NCBI GenBank assembly: GCA_013396655.1
Contig: WBMV01007501.1
Span: 620,001-684,000, forward strand
Origin: Campylorhamphus procurvoides
Taxonomy: Eukaryota > Chordata > Aves > Passeriformes > Dendrocolaptidae
DNA: 64,000 bases
Direction of reading: 5' to 3'
Both the position numbers and the translations under genes were made by a program. How positions within the stretch are numbered: position 1 is the first letter of the stretch; every line of letters begins with the position of its first letter. Below the pieces are notes generated by a model that searched no databases, was not told the origin of the DNA, and saw only the letters and a list, made by a program, of their open reading frames with translations. This document shows, one piece after another, positions 25,243-36,644 of this stretch.

Positions 25243-26500
25243 TCAGTGGCACAGGTGTCCCCCAAAGTTCAATACTGGGCCAAATAAAATTTAACTTTTT
25301 TATGAATTACTTGGATGAAGGGACAGATGCCCCCTCAGCAAGTTTTGCTAGTGACACAAAGCTGTGAGGAGTGGCTGATGCTCCAGAGTTCTGTGCAGCC
25401 CTTCAGAAGAACCTTGACAAATGGGAGAAATGAGCAGAGAGGAACTGTCTGAAGTTCAACAAAGGCAAATGCAGGGTCCTGCACCTAGGGAAGAGGAACA
25501 CCATGCACCAGTACAGACTGGGGGCCAACCAGTAGCTCTGGGGGGAAGGACATGGGAGTGGACAATGAGCTGTCCATGAGCCAGCAGTGTGAGCTTTGGC
25601 CAAGAAGGCTGGTGGTAAACTTGGATGAATCAGGAAGATCACTGCCAACAGGTCAAGGGAGGTGATCCTGCCCCTTCCCTTAGCCCTGTGAGGCCGCATC
25701 TGGAGTGCTGTGTTGAGTTCTGGTTTCTCGGTACAAGAGAGACGTGGAGCTCCTGGAGTGGCTCCTGTGAAGGGCCACAAAGATCACAGAATCACACAGA
25801 ATCACAGAATATACTGAATTCAAAAGGATCCACAAGGATCCTTGAGTCCAATCCCTTGCACAGGACCATCCCCAAGAGTCACACCATGTACCTGGGAGTA
25901 TCATCCAAACACTTCTTGAATTCTGTCAGGCTTGGTGCTGTGACTGCTGCCCTGAGAAACCTGTTCCAGGGCCCAACCACCCTCTGGGTAAAGAATGTTT
26001 TCCTAATATCCAACCTAGAACTCCCCTGACACAACTTTAGGCCATTTCCTCAGGTCCTGTCACTGATCAGATAATTAAGGAACTGGAACATCTCTCTCAC
26101 ATGGAAAGGCTGAGAGAACTCGGTCTGTTCAGCCTCAAGAAGAGACAACTCAGAGGGGGACCTTATCAATGTACCTAAGTATCTAAAAGGAGGGTGTCAG
26201 GAGGATGGGATCAGGGTCTTCTTGGTGGAGCTAAGCAATAAGATAAGAGGCAATGAGTAGAAACTGACACACAGGAAGTTCCACCTGAATATGTGAAAGA
26301 ACTTCTTTACTGTGCCAGTGACTGTCCATGGGAACAGGTTTCCCAGAGAGTTTGTGGAGTCTCCCTCACTGGAGATACCAGTGGAACCATCTGGGTGCAA
26401 TTCTGTGCAATGTACTCTAGAATGACCCTGCCTGAGCTGTGAGGTTGGAGCAGATGACCCACTGTGGTCCCTGCCACCATTCCCCATTATGTAATATAGA
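25243..26500 (+). mobile_element. CR1 LINE, sense, interrupted by another CR1
   Basis: The left part (25243-25790) runs through the CR1 segment 'gaattacttggatgaaggga' and on to the end of the RT-connection region. The right part (26069-26500) resumes with 'gaaaggctgagagaactcgg' and runs to the CR1 3' end. The break coincides with an antisense CR1 at 25791-26068, so the two parts are best joined as one older element split by a later insertion. All frames are degraded. Confidence 0.8.
25791..26068 (-). mobile_element. CR1 LINE, antisense, inserted in the sense CR1
   Basis: It begins with the typical reverse-complemented CR1 tail (CACAGAATCACACAGAATCA) and continues through 'ctgttccagggcccaaccac', ending near 'cctcaggtcctgtcactgat'. 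It is close in type to the copy at 62.5 kb, which shares the same order of segments, so both probably come from one subfamily. It is heavily 5'-truncated and non-coding. Confidence 0.85.
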
Positions 26501-26575
26501 ATCATAGAATCATGTAGGTTGGAAAAGACCTTTAAGATCCGGAAGCCCAACTATTGCAAAACCATGCTCACCAAA
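26501..26575 (-). mobile_element. CR1 3' end fragment, antisense
   Basis: The string 'atagaatcatagaatcatgt' followed by 'ggttggaaaagacctttaag' is the reverse complement of a CR1 3' end. It abuts the 3' end of the sense CR1, so two CR1 tails meet tail to tail. Only about 75 bp remain. Confidence 0.8.
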
Positions 26576-26866
26576 TAGATTAGGGGGAAGGCCAGTTGGT
26601 GGGCTGCTGCTTGGGAATAGGTTGGATATTGGTCAGTTGGTGGTGAGCAATTGTTTTTAATTTGCATAATTTGGTTTTCTTGGGTTTATTTCTCTGTCAT
26701 TTAGTAATTTTTATTATATTATTATTATATTTCAATTGTTAAATTCTTCTCATCTCAACCCACAAATTTTCTTTCTTCTGTTCTTCTGGTTCTCTCCCCT
26801 AACCCACCATGGGGAGTGTGAGTGACTCTGTGGTTCTGAGTTGCCAGCTGGGGTTAAACCACAATA
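26576..26866 (+). mobile_element. LTR fragment (3' part)
   Basis: It begins with GGCCAGTTGGTGGGCTGCTG-type LTR sequence, passes an A/T-rich part near 26700-26745 and the phrase TCTCATCTCAACCCACAA, and ends in 'gccagctggggttaaaccac', which is the normal 3' end of this LTR family. It overlaps in content with the right half of the 5' fragment at 24.8-25.2 kb, so the pair is not simply one LTR split by an insertion. Confidence 0.7.
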
Positions 26867-28099
26867 AGAATCTTCAAGAAGATGGATTTCCATAAAGGCT
26901 GCCTTGGTTTGTAAGATCAGTTGTGTTCTGAGCTTAGGATGTGTATCAAATGTCTTTTGTACAATGTCTTTAGAAGCCATAATTGTTGAATGGCTCTTGA
27001 GCATGGTTATATGAAATGAAAAGCAACACAGCTCAAGCTATTTTTGTGATGGCAGCCAACCCATCCACCTGCTCCCCCTACTACCAACTGAACATCTGTC
27101 CAGTTGCAGAAGTGTGGGACAAAGAAACAAAGAATAATAAATACCCGTGTGGGTTGCTCAGTTCTGTTTTCTGCAGTTGGGGAAACTATGCAAAAGCTGT
27201 GAATTGTAGAATTTCTGATCTACACTGAGCTGTATCCTAAAGTATAAGGATGCATCCCAGCATCTTAAAACAAACTTCAAATCTGTATTAGATGAAAAAA
27301 GAAGTCCATTAGACTGGGCCACAGGAAAAATGGAAGAATTGAAAAACCTCATTCGTGTCCCTGGGAGGAAAATATTAAATAACACTCTTAAGTTATGCTA
27401 GGATGTGGCCTACTACCTTGTGTTGCAGAGTAGACAAAAGAAATAGCAATACTTCATTTTCCCCAGATGACCACTGTGTCCCCAAATCTGATAGCTGTTT
27501 TACCATGGAGGATTGGAACAAGATCAATCACCTAAGAATTTAATGACAATAGAACAACCACTGTCTTGCATTTACATTCTCTTAGGTTGTTCAACATCCA
27601 GAGTTTCATGAAAACATGAAATAATCTCCTTTCTTATTCATTTCACCTCAGAAGTTGAATTATATTTATCAAGGATGGCAACATTTTCCTTTCATTCTAC
27701 TAAGAATGGTCCTCATGAATAAATCTAAATATGATGCATAGAATAGCATGTCTGTCATGTACATATGGTATAAATATGGTACAAACACCAACCCATCCTT
27801 CATAGTTTCTTGAAGATACCAAAATACCAAGTACCAAAGACTAACATATATCACAGTCTTCATTTTCCAATGAGGCATGTTGGGTTGCCTAACAACAGTT
27901 CCACTAATTCACCAGGTTTCATTTTAAAATAAGCTCAGACTCTGAATCTCATAACTTTTTTTTTTTGAAAACTCTTCTTGAATTTAATTCTTAGGATGTT
28001 TGAAAATTGTATTCTAAATTTCTAGGCTAATAAATGCTCATGATTAGTTTATAGCATTTGATCTTAGGGCAGCATTTTTTAAATCACCTGCTCAGTTCT
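26867..28099. other. Unique AT-rich DNA
   Basis: No gene, RNA or repeat family is recognised in this 1.2-kb stretch between the LTR/CR1 nest and the next LINE relic. It includes a 13-base T run near 27957. Confidence 0.5.
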
Positions 28100-29000
28100 T
28101 CTCCCTTTTTAGCAATTTTCCCTGAATATAAATAACTGTCAATCCTCTCCAAGCTTCCATTTGCCTAAGGTAAAAAAAAAAACCAGTCTTTTAATTTTTC
28201 CTTATAAAATGGACACTCCATTTTCCAAACTTTTCTGTGTTCTTATTCTAATCTAGTTTAGTTTTGTTTTGTTTTTCTTGAACATAGGTGAGAACAGAAC
28301 ACTATATTCCAAAGGATTTCTGTGTCCTGTGTCAAAAGGTGTTCTTGTGGCGACTCTCTATTTTCTTGCTGTTCATGCTCTCAATTTTGTATCACCTGTA
28401 AATTTCATTAGCAAATCATTTGATTCCTCCTCTTTGGCCACTAATATATACAGAGCACAGGTCCCAGTACTGATCATTGAGGCAGTAACCTCCGTCATCC
28501 TAATAATTCTTTCTGAAATAAGATTTAGGGCAATTTTTTTTTCCTGAAACACTTCACATTAATCCCTTCTATCTTCAACTTAAATACTAATTTCCTATAA
28601 TAGGAACCCTTAAATCTATCTAGATTATATCTGCTGCATTACCTGTGTGTAGTAAATCACTGATTTTATATTTAAAAAAAAAAAAATTAGTCTGACTTAT
28701 TTTTAACAAAACCATGCCGCAAATTAGTCTACTTTGTATTGCCTAACTGCTCTTTCATATGCATTCCTCCAAAATCTGTTCTAAAATTTTGCAGAATCAA
28801 CATCACATTAAAAGGCCTGGTGTTGCTCCAAATCATGTTTTTCTCCTTCCCTGAAGATAGGTACAGCACTTGCAACCTTTGAGACAATATTTACAGTTTC
28901 ACAAAGTCCCTTCTACTGGATTTGCCATTTCATATTCCAGTTCTTTCAATGGGCTAGGAATTTCCTACATCCTGAATTTTATTTCATCGTAAGGTTCAAG
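28100..29000 (-). mobile_element. Very old CR1/L3-type LINE, antisense
   Basis: Read in reverse this follows the RT region of the CR1/L3 group: on the plus strand, 'gtatcacctgtaaatttcat', then 'cacaggtcccagtactgatc', a stretch near 28620-28660 matching the RT core, 'acaaaaccatgccgcaaatt' and 'aaggcctggtgttgctccaa' appear in the expected order. Divergence is high, with many indels, so it predates the other copies here. It may extend right of 29000, but I could not follow it with confidence. Confidence 0.6.
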
Positions 29001-32000
29001 GGGGCTTTTTTCATTATGGAAATTTTAAGCCCTAATTCTCTAATTTAATTATGGATTTGCATTTGTTCATATTGCAGTTATCATTAAGATATCAATCCAT
29101 CTGTAGTTATTTTTACAGCCACATTTTCTGTAAGAGCTCCACACCCACTGAAATAAGGTCGAAATCACCACAACTTCCTGTTGATTCCTCGATAATTTAG
29201 TAAAGGCATTGCTACTCCGTCCTGTTCTGACCTTTACTGCTAGCAGTTTCCAGTCAAATTATGTTTGGAAATTTGAAAATTATAAGATATATACAATTTT
29301 CACTATTAGTTTTTTCACTTGTTGTTTCATAAGTAATATAATTGATACTGATGTCTAAAGCTGCATTTTCATAAGAAGTCTCTTATCCTATATTTTTAGT
29401 GCTTCCTTTACCGTAGTGATTTTCCCAAGGACATTCTGGCTTAACCATAGCCTTTCACTGTTATCTTTTTTCAGTCTAAATGTCACTAATTCTAGAGAAC
29501 TTTCCTAGCCCTGCATCTGCTATAAGCCTATTTTAGTTTGTTGTACATATTCAGTGTTTAACTTAATTCTTTAACACATAAGACAAAACAACAACTGAGA
29601 GCTTACTAAGTCCTCATCTTCTCAGGCTTTAACATAAATGGTTTTTATTTGGCATAAAATGCTATCATCTAGAATTTTTATTATAAAATACCATGTATTT
29701 TTCTATTAGAATTTTCCTACAGGTTTTATAAACTCTATTTCTTATTCATTCTTACACAGGTGGTTTTTTTTACCATTTCAGAGTATATAACTTTCTCTAG
29801 CAACAAATGATTTCAAATGGAGTAGCAATTTTACTTCATAGTCAGCAGCCCTGAGAAAATCAAAGGATCAGCTTTGTGGGTTTTGTGATACAGATACCAA
29901 CCTATTGAAAAATGGCCTGAACACTTCTCTCATCGTGGCAGAGTCCTTACACAGGAAGGACGTTTAGCCATATTTTCATCTACCACAAACTTATGTGAAT
30001 AATGAAGATTTGACAAGAGAACTTTATTTCAAGCACCCAAAAAAGTGACTTTATTTTCAGAAAGGCTTCACTCAACAGCATGCCAAAGGGCCAGCATGAG
30101 CACAGCAGGGGGGGTCTTTACCCATGAACTGTGCCTATGCCAATCTTCATTTCTGGTGTTCAGTAATTTTCATTGCTGGCTTAAACTGGATTTAATGAAA
30201 CTCCAAAGATAGAAATGGTGATTCATCTCTTTCTTGTGAACAGTGTCAGTGCATTTCAATTCATGATATGCAGAAGACACACATTTAATATTTATAGCTC
30301 TCTGATCTGTCCACATTTTGATCTCCTTCTGCTGTCCTAATCATGTTTGTCATTGAATATTTCCATCTAAGAGTGGGAAACATGATCTCAGGTACAAGTC
30401 AACTTTCTGACAGCAGTGCATCCAGCCCCCAGTTTTTTTGCCTTCAAAATCTCTTTGCCTGCTCGAGTGCTGAACTGTGCATCATGTCCAGTCACCCAAA
30501 CACAAAACACCCTGCACCTTCTGGCATCTCAACCACATACTTTGCATGTCTTCCTCAAGGAAACAGTGAAGGACAATATTGACTTTTAGAAGCATGAAAA
30601 TTGCACAAAGTTTGGAACTGCCGATCACAGGATTAGCACTATCCTAAAAGTACATCATCCTGAGCAGTTCCTACTCCTGAAGATGCCTCATAGTATGAGC
30701 ATCTACAACATTCCTAGAATCCTGCAACTGGCAGGATTGATTATTCATTCAACTAAAGGAACTTTTGCATTTAATTAGATGTCACCAGATACACTTTTTT
30801 TTTTCTCCAAATGAAAATACTGATGTTACAGAAAGAGAAGGAATAAAAAGGGATAATGCAAATGCCTTTCACAAGCATCAATTTTAAACTTCAAATTCTT
30901 TAAGAAAAGATGAAAAAAAAGGAGTATGGACATGAAAATGCAGTGACCCAGGGATCTAGATTCTAGATATATTCTTTCTATTGCTTCCTTGTGAGCCATA
31001 CTCCTTGTCTGAACCTTGCCCCTCTAGCACTGGTCTCCAACCTGCTGGCCCCATAACGCCTAAGAGGAGACTGGCAGGCTGAAGTTCTCAGCCCTGGGTG
31101 GCCCAGGGTGATCCCCAGCCTGTCTCCAGGGACCTCCAAATACAGCTGGAATGCTGGGTCACAAAACAAAACGTTTTCAGTCCTTGGAGACTAGGATGCA
31201 GGAGGGTGTTTGTATGTCTGAGTTAGATTTTTCTGTTGTTTGCTCATTATTTTTCAGATGAGTATTAGAAATACTTGAGATTAATTTGTCTATGATTAGA
31301 GCAAGATTGAAATTAGTTCTCATTATTAAACAACATCACTGGATGTCCACAAGAATCCTGTGTTGTCTATCTTTTCTACATAAATAATAATAGCTATTTT
31401 CTCTGGTTATGAATATTGCATGTCAAAATTAGTCTTCAATTCTCTTTGTTTATTTTTTCAGTATTTTTTGCTGCTCCTTTAAAGTAATATCAAAATGTTT
31501 TTCAGCATGCTAAGTGTCTATCACCTCTTGCAGGCAGAGTTAATGTCTCCTTGGAGTTTTCTGTTAATCCCACAGTAGTAGAGTTTCATTCCTTTAATTT
31601 GTAAAATTTTCTATCTGCATAACTGTGTGCACTGTCTGCGTTGCAAATCAGTATTTCTAGCTTATGCATCTTCTGCTGAAAGAAATGATCTTCTGCAAGT
31701 GTTTTTCTACTGGCTGTTTTGTTCAAAAAGATTTCCTGAACTTTCTCGTCTTATTCCTCCTACCTACTATCCTCAATCAGAAATATCTCAGGAAGGTGGA
31801 AGGATATTAGCCAAAGGGAAAATCCATCTTTTCATTGCCTATTATAATAGCTCCATGGCCAAGAGATTCAACAACAGGGTTGGCTTTTGGGACATGGGCT
31901 GTCATGAAGAGCATCACAGAAACATCTCTGCGGCTGCACATTGCTCTTGTTGGCAGCACTTGGATGAAAGCTGACCACGGCCCTGCAATGTGCACAATCC

Positions 32001-35000
32001 CCAAAGTAGGGGGAGCTTCATCCATTTTCGTTTGTCGTCATATATCCAATTACAGGATCAGGGAACTATATTAGCATCTAAGTATGATTTCGGGAGGTCT
32101 TAAAAATGAGCCTTAATTTTACATGTCTTAGAAACAATAATGAAGCACTCACTTCAATAGCAGTGACATAGCTAGAATTAAGAACCCATTAATGGTATTT
32201 CAAATTGACCTGTCCTAACAAAGATAGTGTTAAGAAAACAAGTCAAAAACAAGCAACACAAAAAATTACTTTCCTCTGAGAGAGTAAAGAAGTGACAACA
32301 TCTTGAGTCTATTTTAATGGGCATACACTGCCAGTGTGCCATAGGCACTGAGCTGGTGACAATTCACAGAATCAGAGTGCAGCTGTCTGAGGAACCCCAA
32401 GAGAAGAGAGGATTATGCCCACACATCTTCCCATGCTGTGTCTCAGTGCGTGATTGGAGCTCAGTGGCACCTTTTGACAAGCAGAAATGGGGAGGAAGGT
32501 CTTAATGGTTTAACAGAACCATTAAGAAAAATGGATAGGTGGAACCAGTGCCTCAGAGCAACATGATCCATCACTGTATGACTCCTGAGATTGCCACTGC
32601 TGCTTGATTATTAAAGGTGCAGCACTCCTGTTACAGCCTGTGAACCCTTTGCTAGCACTGTCCATTTCAGGAAGATCATCACTAAATTCTTTAAGTCTCA
32701 TTCTGTTCTGTTAATGAGGATCTTGTGTGTTTTCACATCTGGAATCCCTAATTAATCAAACACTTACACCACCCAAGGGCAAATTATTTTCTTTGAGAGG
32801 GGAAGACGCAAAGAAGGACAGAAAGGTTCAATCATTTTGGCAATCTTCTTCTTTAAGTGTTACAGAAAAGAAAACGATCTAAATGGAAGGCAGTTTTGTT
32901 TATTAAAAAAAAAATAAATAATTGTGTATTCTATTTCCACTTGTGGCACCTTGTTGGATGCTGAAAGTACAATTAAATTGTGGTCAGACAATTTCAGAAA
33001 TTAAATTCTTGGTGCTTCTGCTGAAGAAAAGACAGATGTCTATAATAATAATAATCATCTGAGGTCACTTAATCTCTGATACTTGTATTCTCTGCTTGTT
33101 CTCTTTTTGTTTTGCTTGAATTTTTATATATTTATGCCATTTTTAATCCTCAGTTAACATTCACGTGTTTCTATCTTTTTTCTGCTTCATTTTGCCTTGT
33201 TTTCTATAGGCTCTTTTCCTCTTTTTCTGTTTTACCTCTTTTTGCGTGTCTCACATGCATCTGTGAAAGACCACTGGGGAGACCTTGTGAATAATCAAAT
33301 CTGACCTGATTTTCATAAAAATATTTGGATGCATTGTTAGGTGATGCTGGATAATGATCATGCTCCTTTTGCCCAGCCTTTGGAAGAGATCAGGCAATGC
33401 AAAGGATTTGACCTTGACCTGACTACCTGAATGGCAATGATTACATACAGATATTGCTTGTTCTAAGAGTCTTGCAAAATAGATGTGCCAGTAGCTGTTT
33501 GGGGATAATTTGTTCTTGAGATGACAGAATGCAGTTTACAACTTGTATCCTGTATACCTAATGATACAATTATTTCAGGAGAGTCTGAGCTATTCAGCAA
33601 AATTGACACAGGGCAAACAGAAAGACTGCTGGAAAGGATGACCGTGTTTGTTTAACCCGACAGGTTCCTGATTAGGCTGTTGTTTGCTTGAATATAACTT
33701 CCTCCTGCGGAAAATAAGGTCTCACAAATTTGTCTTGAAAAATTACTCAAGCCAGTTTTCCCAAGGCTATCTACAAAATATTTGAACTTTCAGAAGATGT
33801 TTCTCTTCTCTGAATATTAACTATGAAAGTAATGGTGAGTAAACTGAGAATGGGTGAGGGGAGAGGGGTAGGTCTTTCTTTCCAACTGGCACAGTGAGAG
33901 TGCTGTCTCCCAAAGGAGGGAGACAGCTAGGAGTCAAAACTGAAGTTGTAAGCAGAAATGGCTTCCAAAACGCTGTAATATAGTGCATATATTTAACACA
34001 CTATTTTTAGTTTACAAATGTTTGTTGACAGGAGTGACAAATATAATGTGTGTATGAGACTGAGGAGCAGGAATGAAGCATTCTGTCTCCACTTGAAATA
34101 GTCTCCTTGTAATCCAAACAAACATACACACACACACACACCTGCAAATTCCTCACAAGTCAGCCATCTGAAGCTCAGAAGATGACTCACGTTGTGCTTG
34201 GCTGGAACACTTGCTAAGGTAGGCCTGTGTGGACTCGACGTTTCGTGTCATGGGATGTTTAATAGCTGGGAATAGCGATGTTGCAATGCAGCAATTTTAA
34301 GCAAGGACTTTCTTCTTTCTAAACAACTGAAAAAGATCTGTCAGCAGGGCTATTTAAAAAAATAGCATAAATATAGTTCAAGAACTACTTAAACACCACT
34401 GCAGGTCTGGATGTGATGTTTACTGCATTAGCTGATCTTGTCAAGGTCTCTTCAGTAACGCTGTGGGTCAGTTCCTGTGTGGCAGCCCTTAAACAGGAAA
34501 TGCTCCTGGATGAGGTCAGCACAGGTTTTGACCATAAACCACAAGTATCATATGTTAATAATATAAAATAATGTGTATTAGTCTTTAGATGGCCAGCTTC
34601 CAAGATGTGTTCAGCTGACATTTTTGCGTGTAAGTGGGATTGGGGAAGAAACCACAATATATGATACCATGAGTTGCTATTGGCTGCAGAACTCAATGCA
34701 TGTGGAAAGGTATAGCTCAGAATCATAGCACTGAAAACCAAGTAAAAACCAAGATAGTTCTATATTTTTGCCCTTTTATTATAATTTGATATACTTACTC
34801 AGTTTCAAATGATAATAGTAGTCTATAATTACTCTTTAAAATTACATCTATTTTTAGTAGGTTTGAATTATTGAGAACATCAAAATGGTTTGAGGACACA
34901 TTGTTCCTCAAGCAGGCATGTTAGCACTGTGCGTTTCGATAAGAGTGGGGTGGGAGGTGCTTTTGCCACCACCCTCTGTGAGGTGGAGAGCTAAATCAGG

Positions 35001-35539
35001 GCAGGTGGGCACTGTCATACTGACAGAGCAGGAACCAACATCAGTCTGTCACTGAGACTTCAGAAGGGCCGTGAAATCCTGACCATTGTGAGTCTCATCC
35101 TCTGAATAATAGTTCTGTCTCATGGTTAGCAGTCATAAAGTATTTACTTCAAGCCCAAGTGCTGAAGAGAGTGTTAGAACTGCATTTCACTTGAAAAGAA
35201 AAAACTTTAAATCAAAGTTAATTTTTTCATTGACTCAATGAAGATTAGGATTTTACCATGCGTTTTATCAGAATGGCACTAGGTATACCAGGACATAGTC
35301 ATTACTTTCTCAAATATCTCTTTTGATTTCTTTGGTGGTGTTATGTTCTTTCAAGAAAGGGAGGAGGGAGGTGGTTGTCCTTGGTAATTTCTGCTGGAAA
35401 TGAACTCAAACCTTGGCTGAAGTTTTGAGCTGGTGCTCTTTTTTTTCCTTCTTTTTCTTCAGAAGCATACAGAAGAGTACCAAATAGTTTTTTCCTTTGT
35501 TTTTCTGAAGTTTAATTTTGTTCCCATTTTGACAAGTGC
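29001..35539. other. Unique AT-rich DNA, no gene recognised
   Basis: No exon is recognised. The first part may be a continuation of the old LINE. A GC-richer patch at 31020-31170 contains a 7-bp hairpin (CCCTGGG/CCCAGGG at 31092-31108) and a start that faintly resembles an hAT terminal repeat. Open frames near 31627-32074 exist on both strands and match nothing I know. Other minor features are triplet repeats near 33041-33055 and a CA microsatellite at 34125-34142. Confidence 0.5.
34125..34142. repeat. (AC)n microsatellite
   Basis: About nine uninterrupted AC units. Likely length-polymorphic. Confidence 0.9.
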
Positions 35540-35975
35540 TTTGTAAATATCCTAGAGACATGCCCTGTGCTGTGAGGAGAAGTTCAGAGGGACTTGGACA
35601 GGCTTGATAGGTGGGCCCACGTGAAACTCATGAAGTTCAACAAGTGCAAGTACAAGGTCCTGCACCTTGGTCAGAGCAATCCCAAGCACACGTACAGGCT
35701 GGGTGGAGAAGAAATTGAGAGCAGCCTGAAGAGAAGGACTTGGGGGTGTGTTGGTGAATGAGAAGTGCAACATGATATGACAAAGTGCACTCACAGCCTG
35801 GAAAGCCAACTATGTCTAAGGCTGCATCCAAAGCAGTGTGGGCAGCAGATCAAGGGAGGTGATTCTGCCCTCCTACTCTGCTCTAGAGAGACCTCAGGTG
35901 GAGTACTCACCCCACTCTGGGGCCTCCAACACAAGAAGGACATGGACCTGTTAGAATAAGTCCAGAGGAGGGTCN
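35540..35975 (+). repeat. 436-bp tandem duplication, copy 1 (inside CR1)
   Basis: This copy begins TTTGTAAATATCCTAGAG and is followed directly by a second copy starting at 35976. Comparing the two by eye I find two base differences, T versus C in the GGTCCTGCAC(C)T context near 35668 and C versus T near 35947, plus an N at 35975. The unit includes a little sequence left of the clear CR1 part. Such identity next to a single N suggests an assembly join rather than an old duplication. Confidence 0.9.
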
Positions 35976-36643
35976 TTTGTAAATATCCTAGAGACATGCC
36001 CTGTGCTGTGAGGAGAAGTTCAGAGGGACTTGGACAGGCTTGATAGGTGGGCCCACGTGAAACTCATGAAGTTCAACAAGTGCAAGTACAAGGTCCTGCA
36101 CCTCGGTCAGAGCAATCCCAAGCACACGTACAGGCTGGGTGGAGAAGAAATTGAGAGCAGCCTGAAGAGAAGGACTTGGGGGTGTGTTGGTGAATGAGAA
36201 GTGCAACATGATATGACAAAGTGCACTCACAGCCTGGAAAGCCAACTATGTCTAAGGCTGCATCCAAAGCAGTGTGGGCAGCAGATCAAGGGAGGTGATT
36301 CTGCCCTCCTACTCTGCTCTAGAGAGACCTCAGGTGGAGTACTCACCCCACTCTGGGGCCTCCAACACAAGAAGGACATGGATCTGTTAGAATAAGTCCA
36401 GAGGAGGGTCACAGACATAATCAAATCACTGGAGCATCACTCCTATTATGGCAGGCTGACCAAATTGGAGCTGTTCAACCAGAAGAAAAGGCTCTGGGGG
36501 ACCTTAGTGCACCTTCCAATACCTAAAGGGGCCTACAAGAAAGAGGGAGAGGGACTTTTGCTAAGGACCTGTAGTGATAGAACAGGGGAGAATGGCTTCA
36601 GACTGAAAGAGGGTTGATGTAGATTGGACATAAGGAAGAAATT
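35563..36643 (+). mobile_element. CR1 LINE, sense, internally duplicated and cut at an N
   Basis: The sequence follows CR1 ORF2 from 'gggacttggacaggcttgat' through 'caagtgcaagtacaaggtcc' and 'gggaggtgattctgccctcc' to 'gattggacataaggaagaaa' at 36622-36641. After the N at 36644 the match stops and unique sequence begins, so the expected 3' end of about 250 bases is missing. Ignoring the duplicated 436 bp, the element would be about 650 bp. Frames in the right-hand part still resemble the ORF2 C-terminus but are broken. Confidence 0.85.
35976..36410 (+). repeat. 436-bp tandem duplication, copy 2 (inside CR1)
   Basis: This is the second near-identical copy. It continues without a break into the rest of the CR1 (ACAGACATAATCAAATCACT and on), so it is the copy that sits in the normal element order. 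Copy 1 joins the unique left flank. Confidence 0.9.
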
Positions 36644-36644
36644 N
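36644..36644. other. Single undetermined base at an abrupt CR1 end
   Basis: A lone N marks the exact point where CR1 homology stops. It is best read as a scaffold join with a nominal gap, not as one unread base. Confidence 0.8.

Noticed and set aside
31020..31170. Possible hAT/Charlie terminal repeat near 'ctggtctccaacctgctgg'
   Set aside because: Only one end resembles such a terminus; no matching inverted end or 8-bp target duplication was found.
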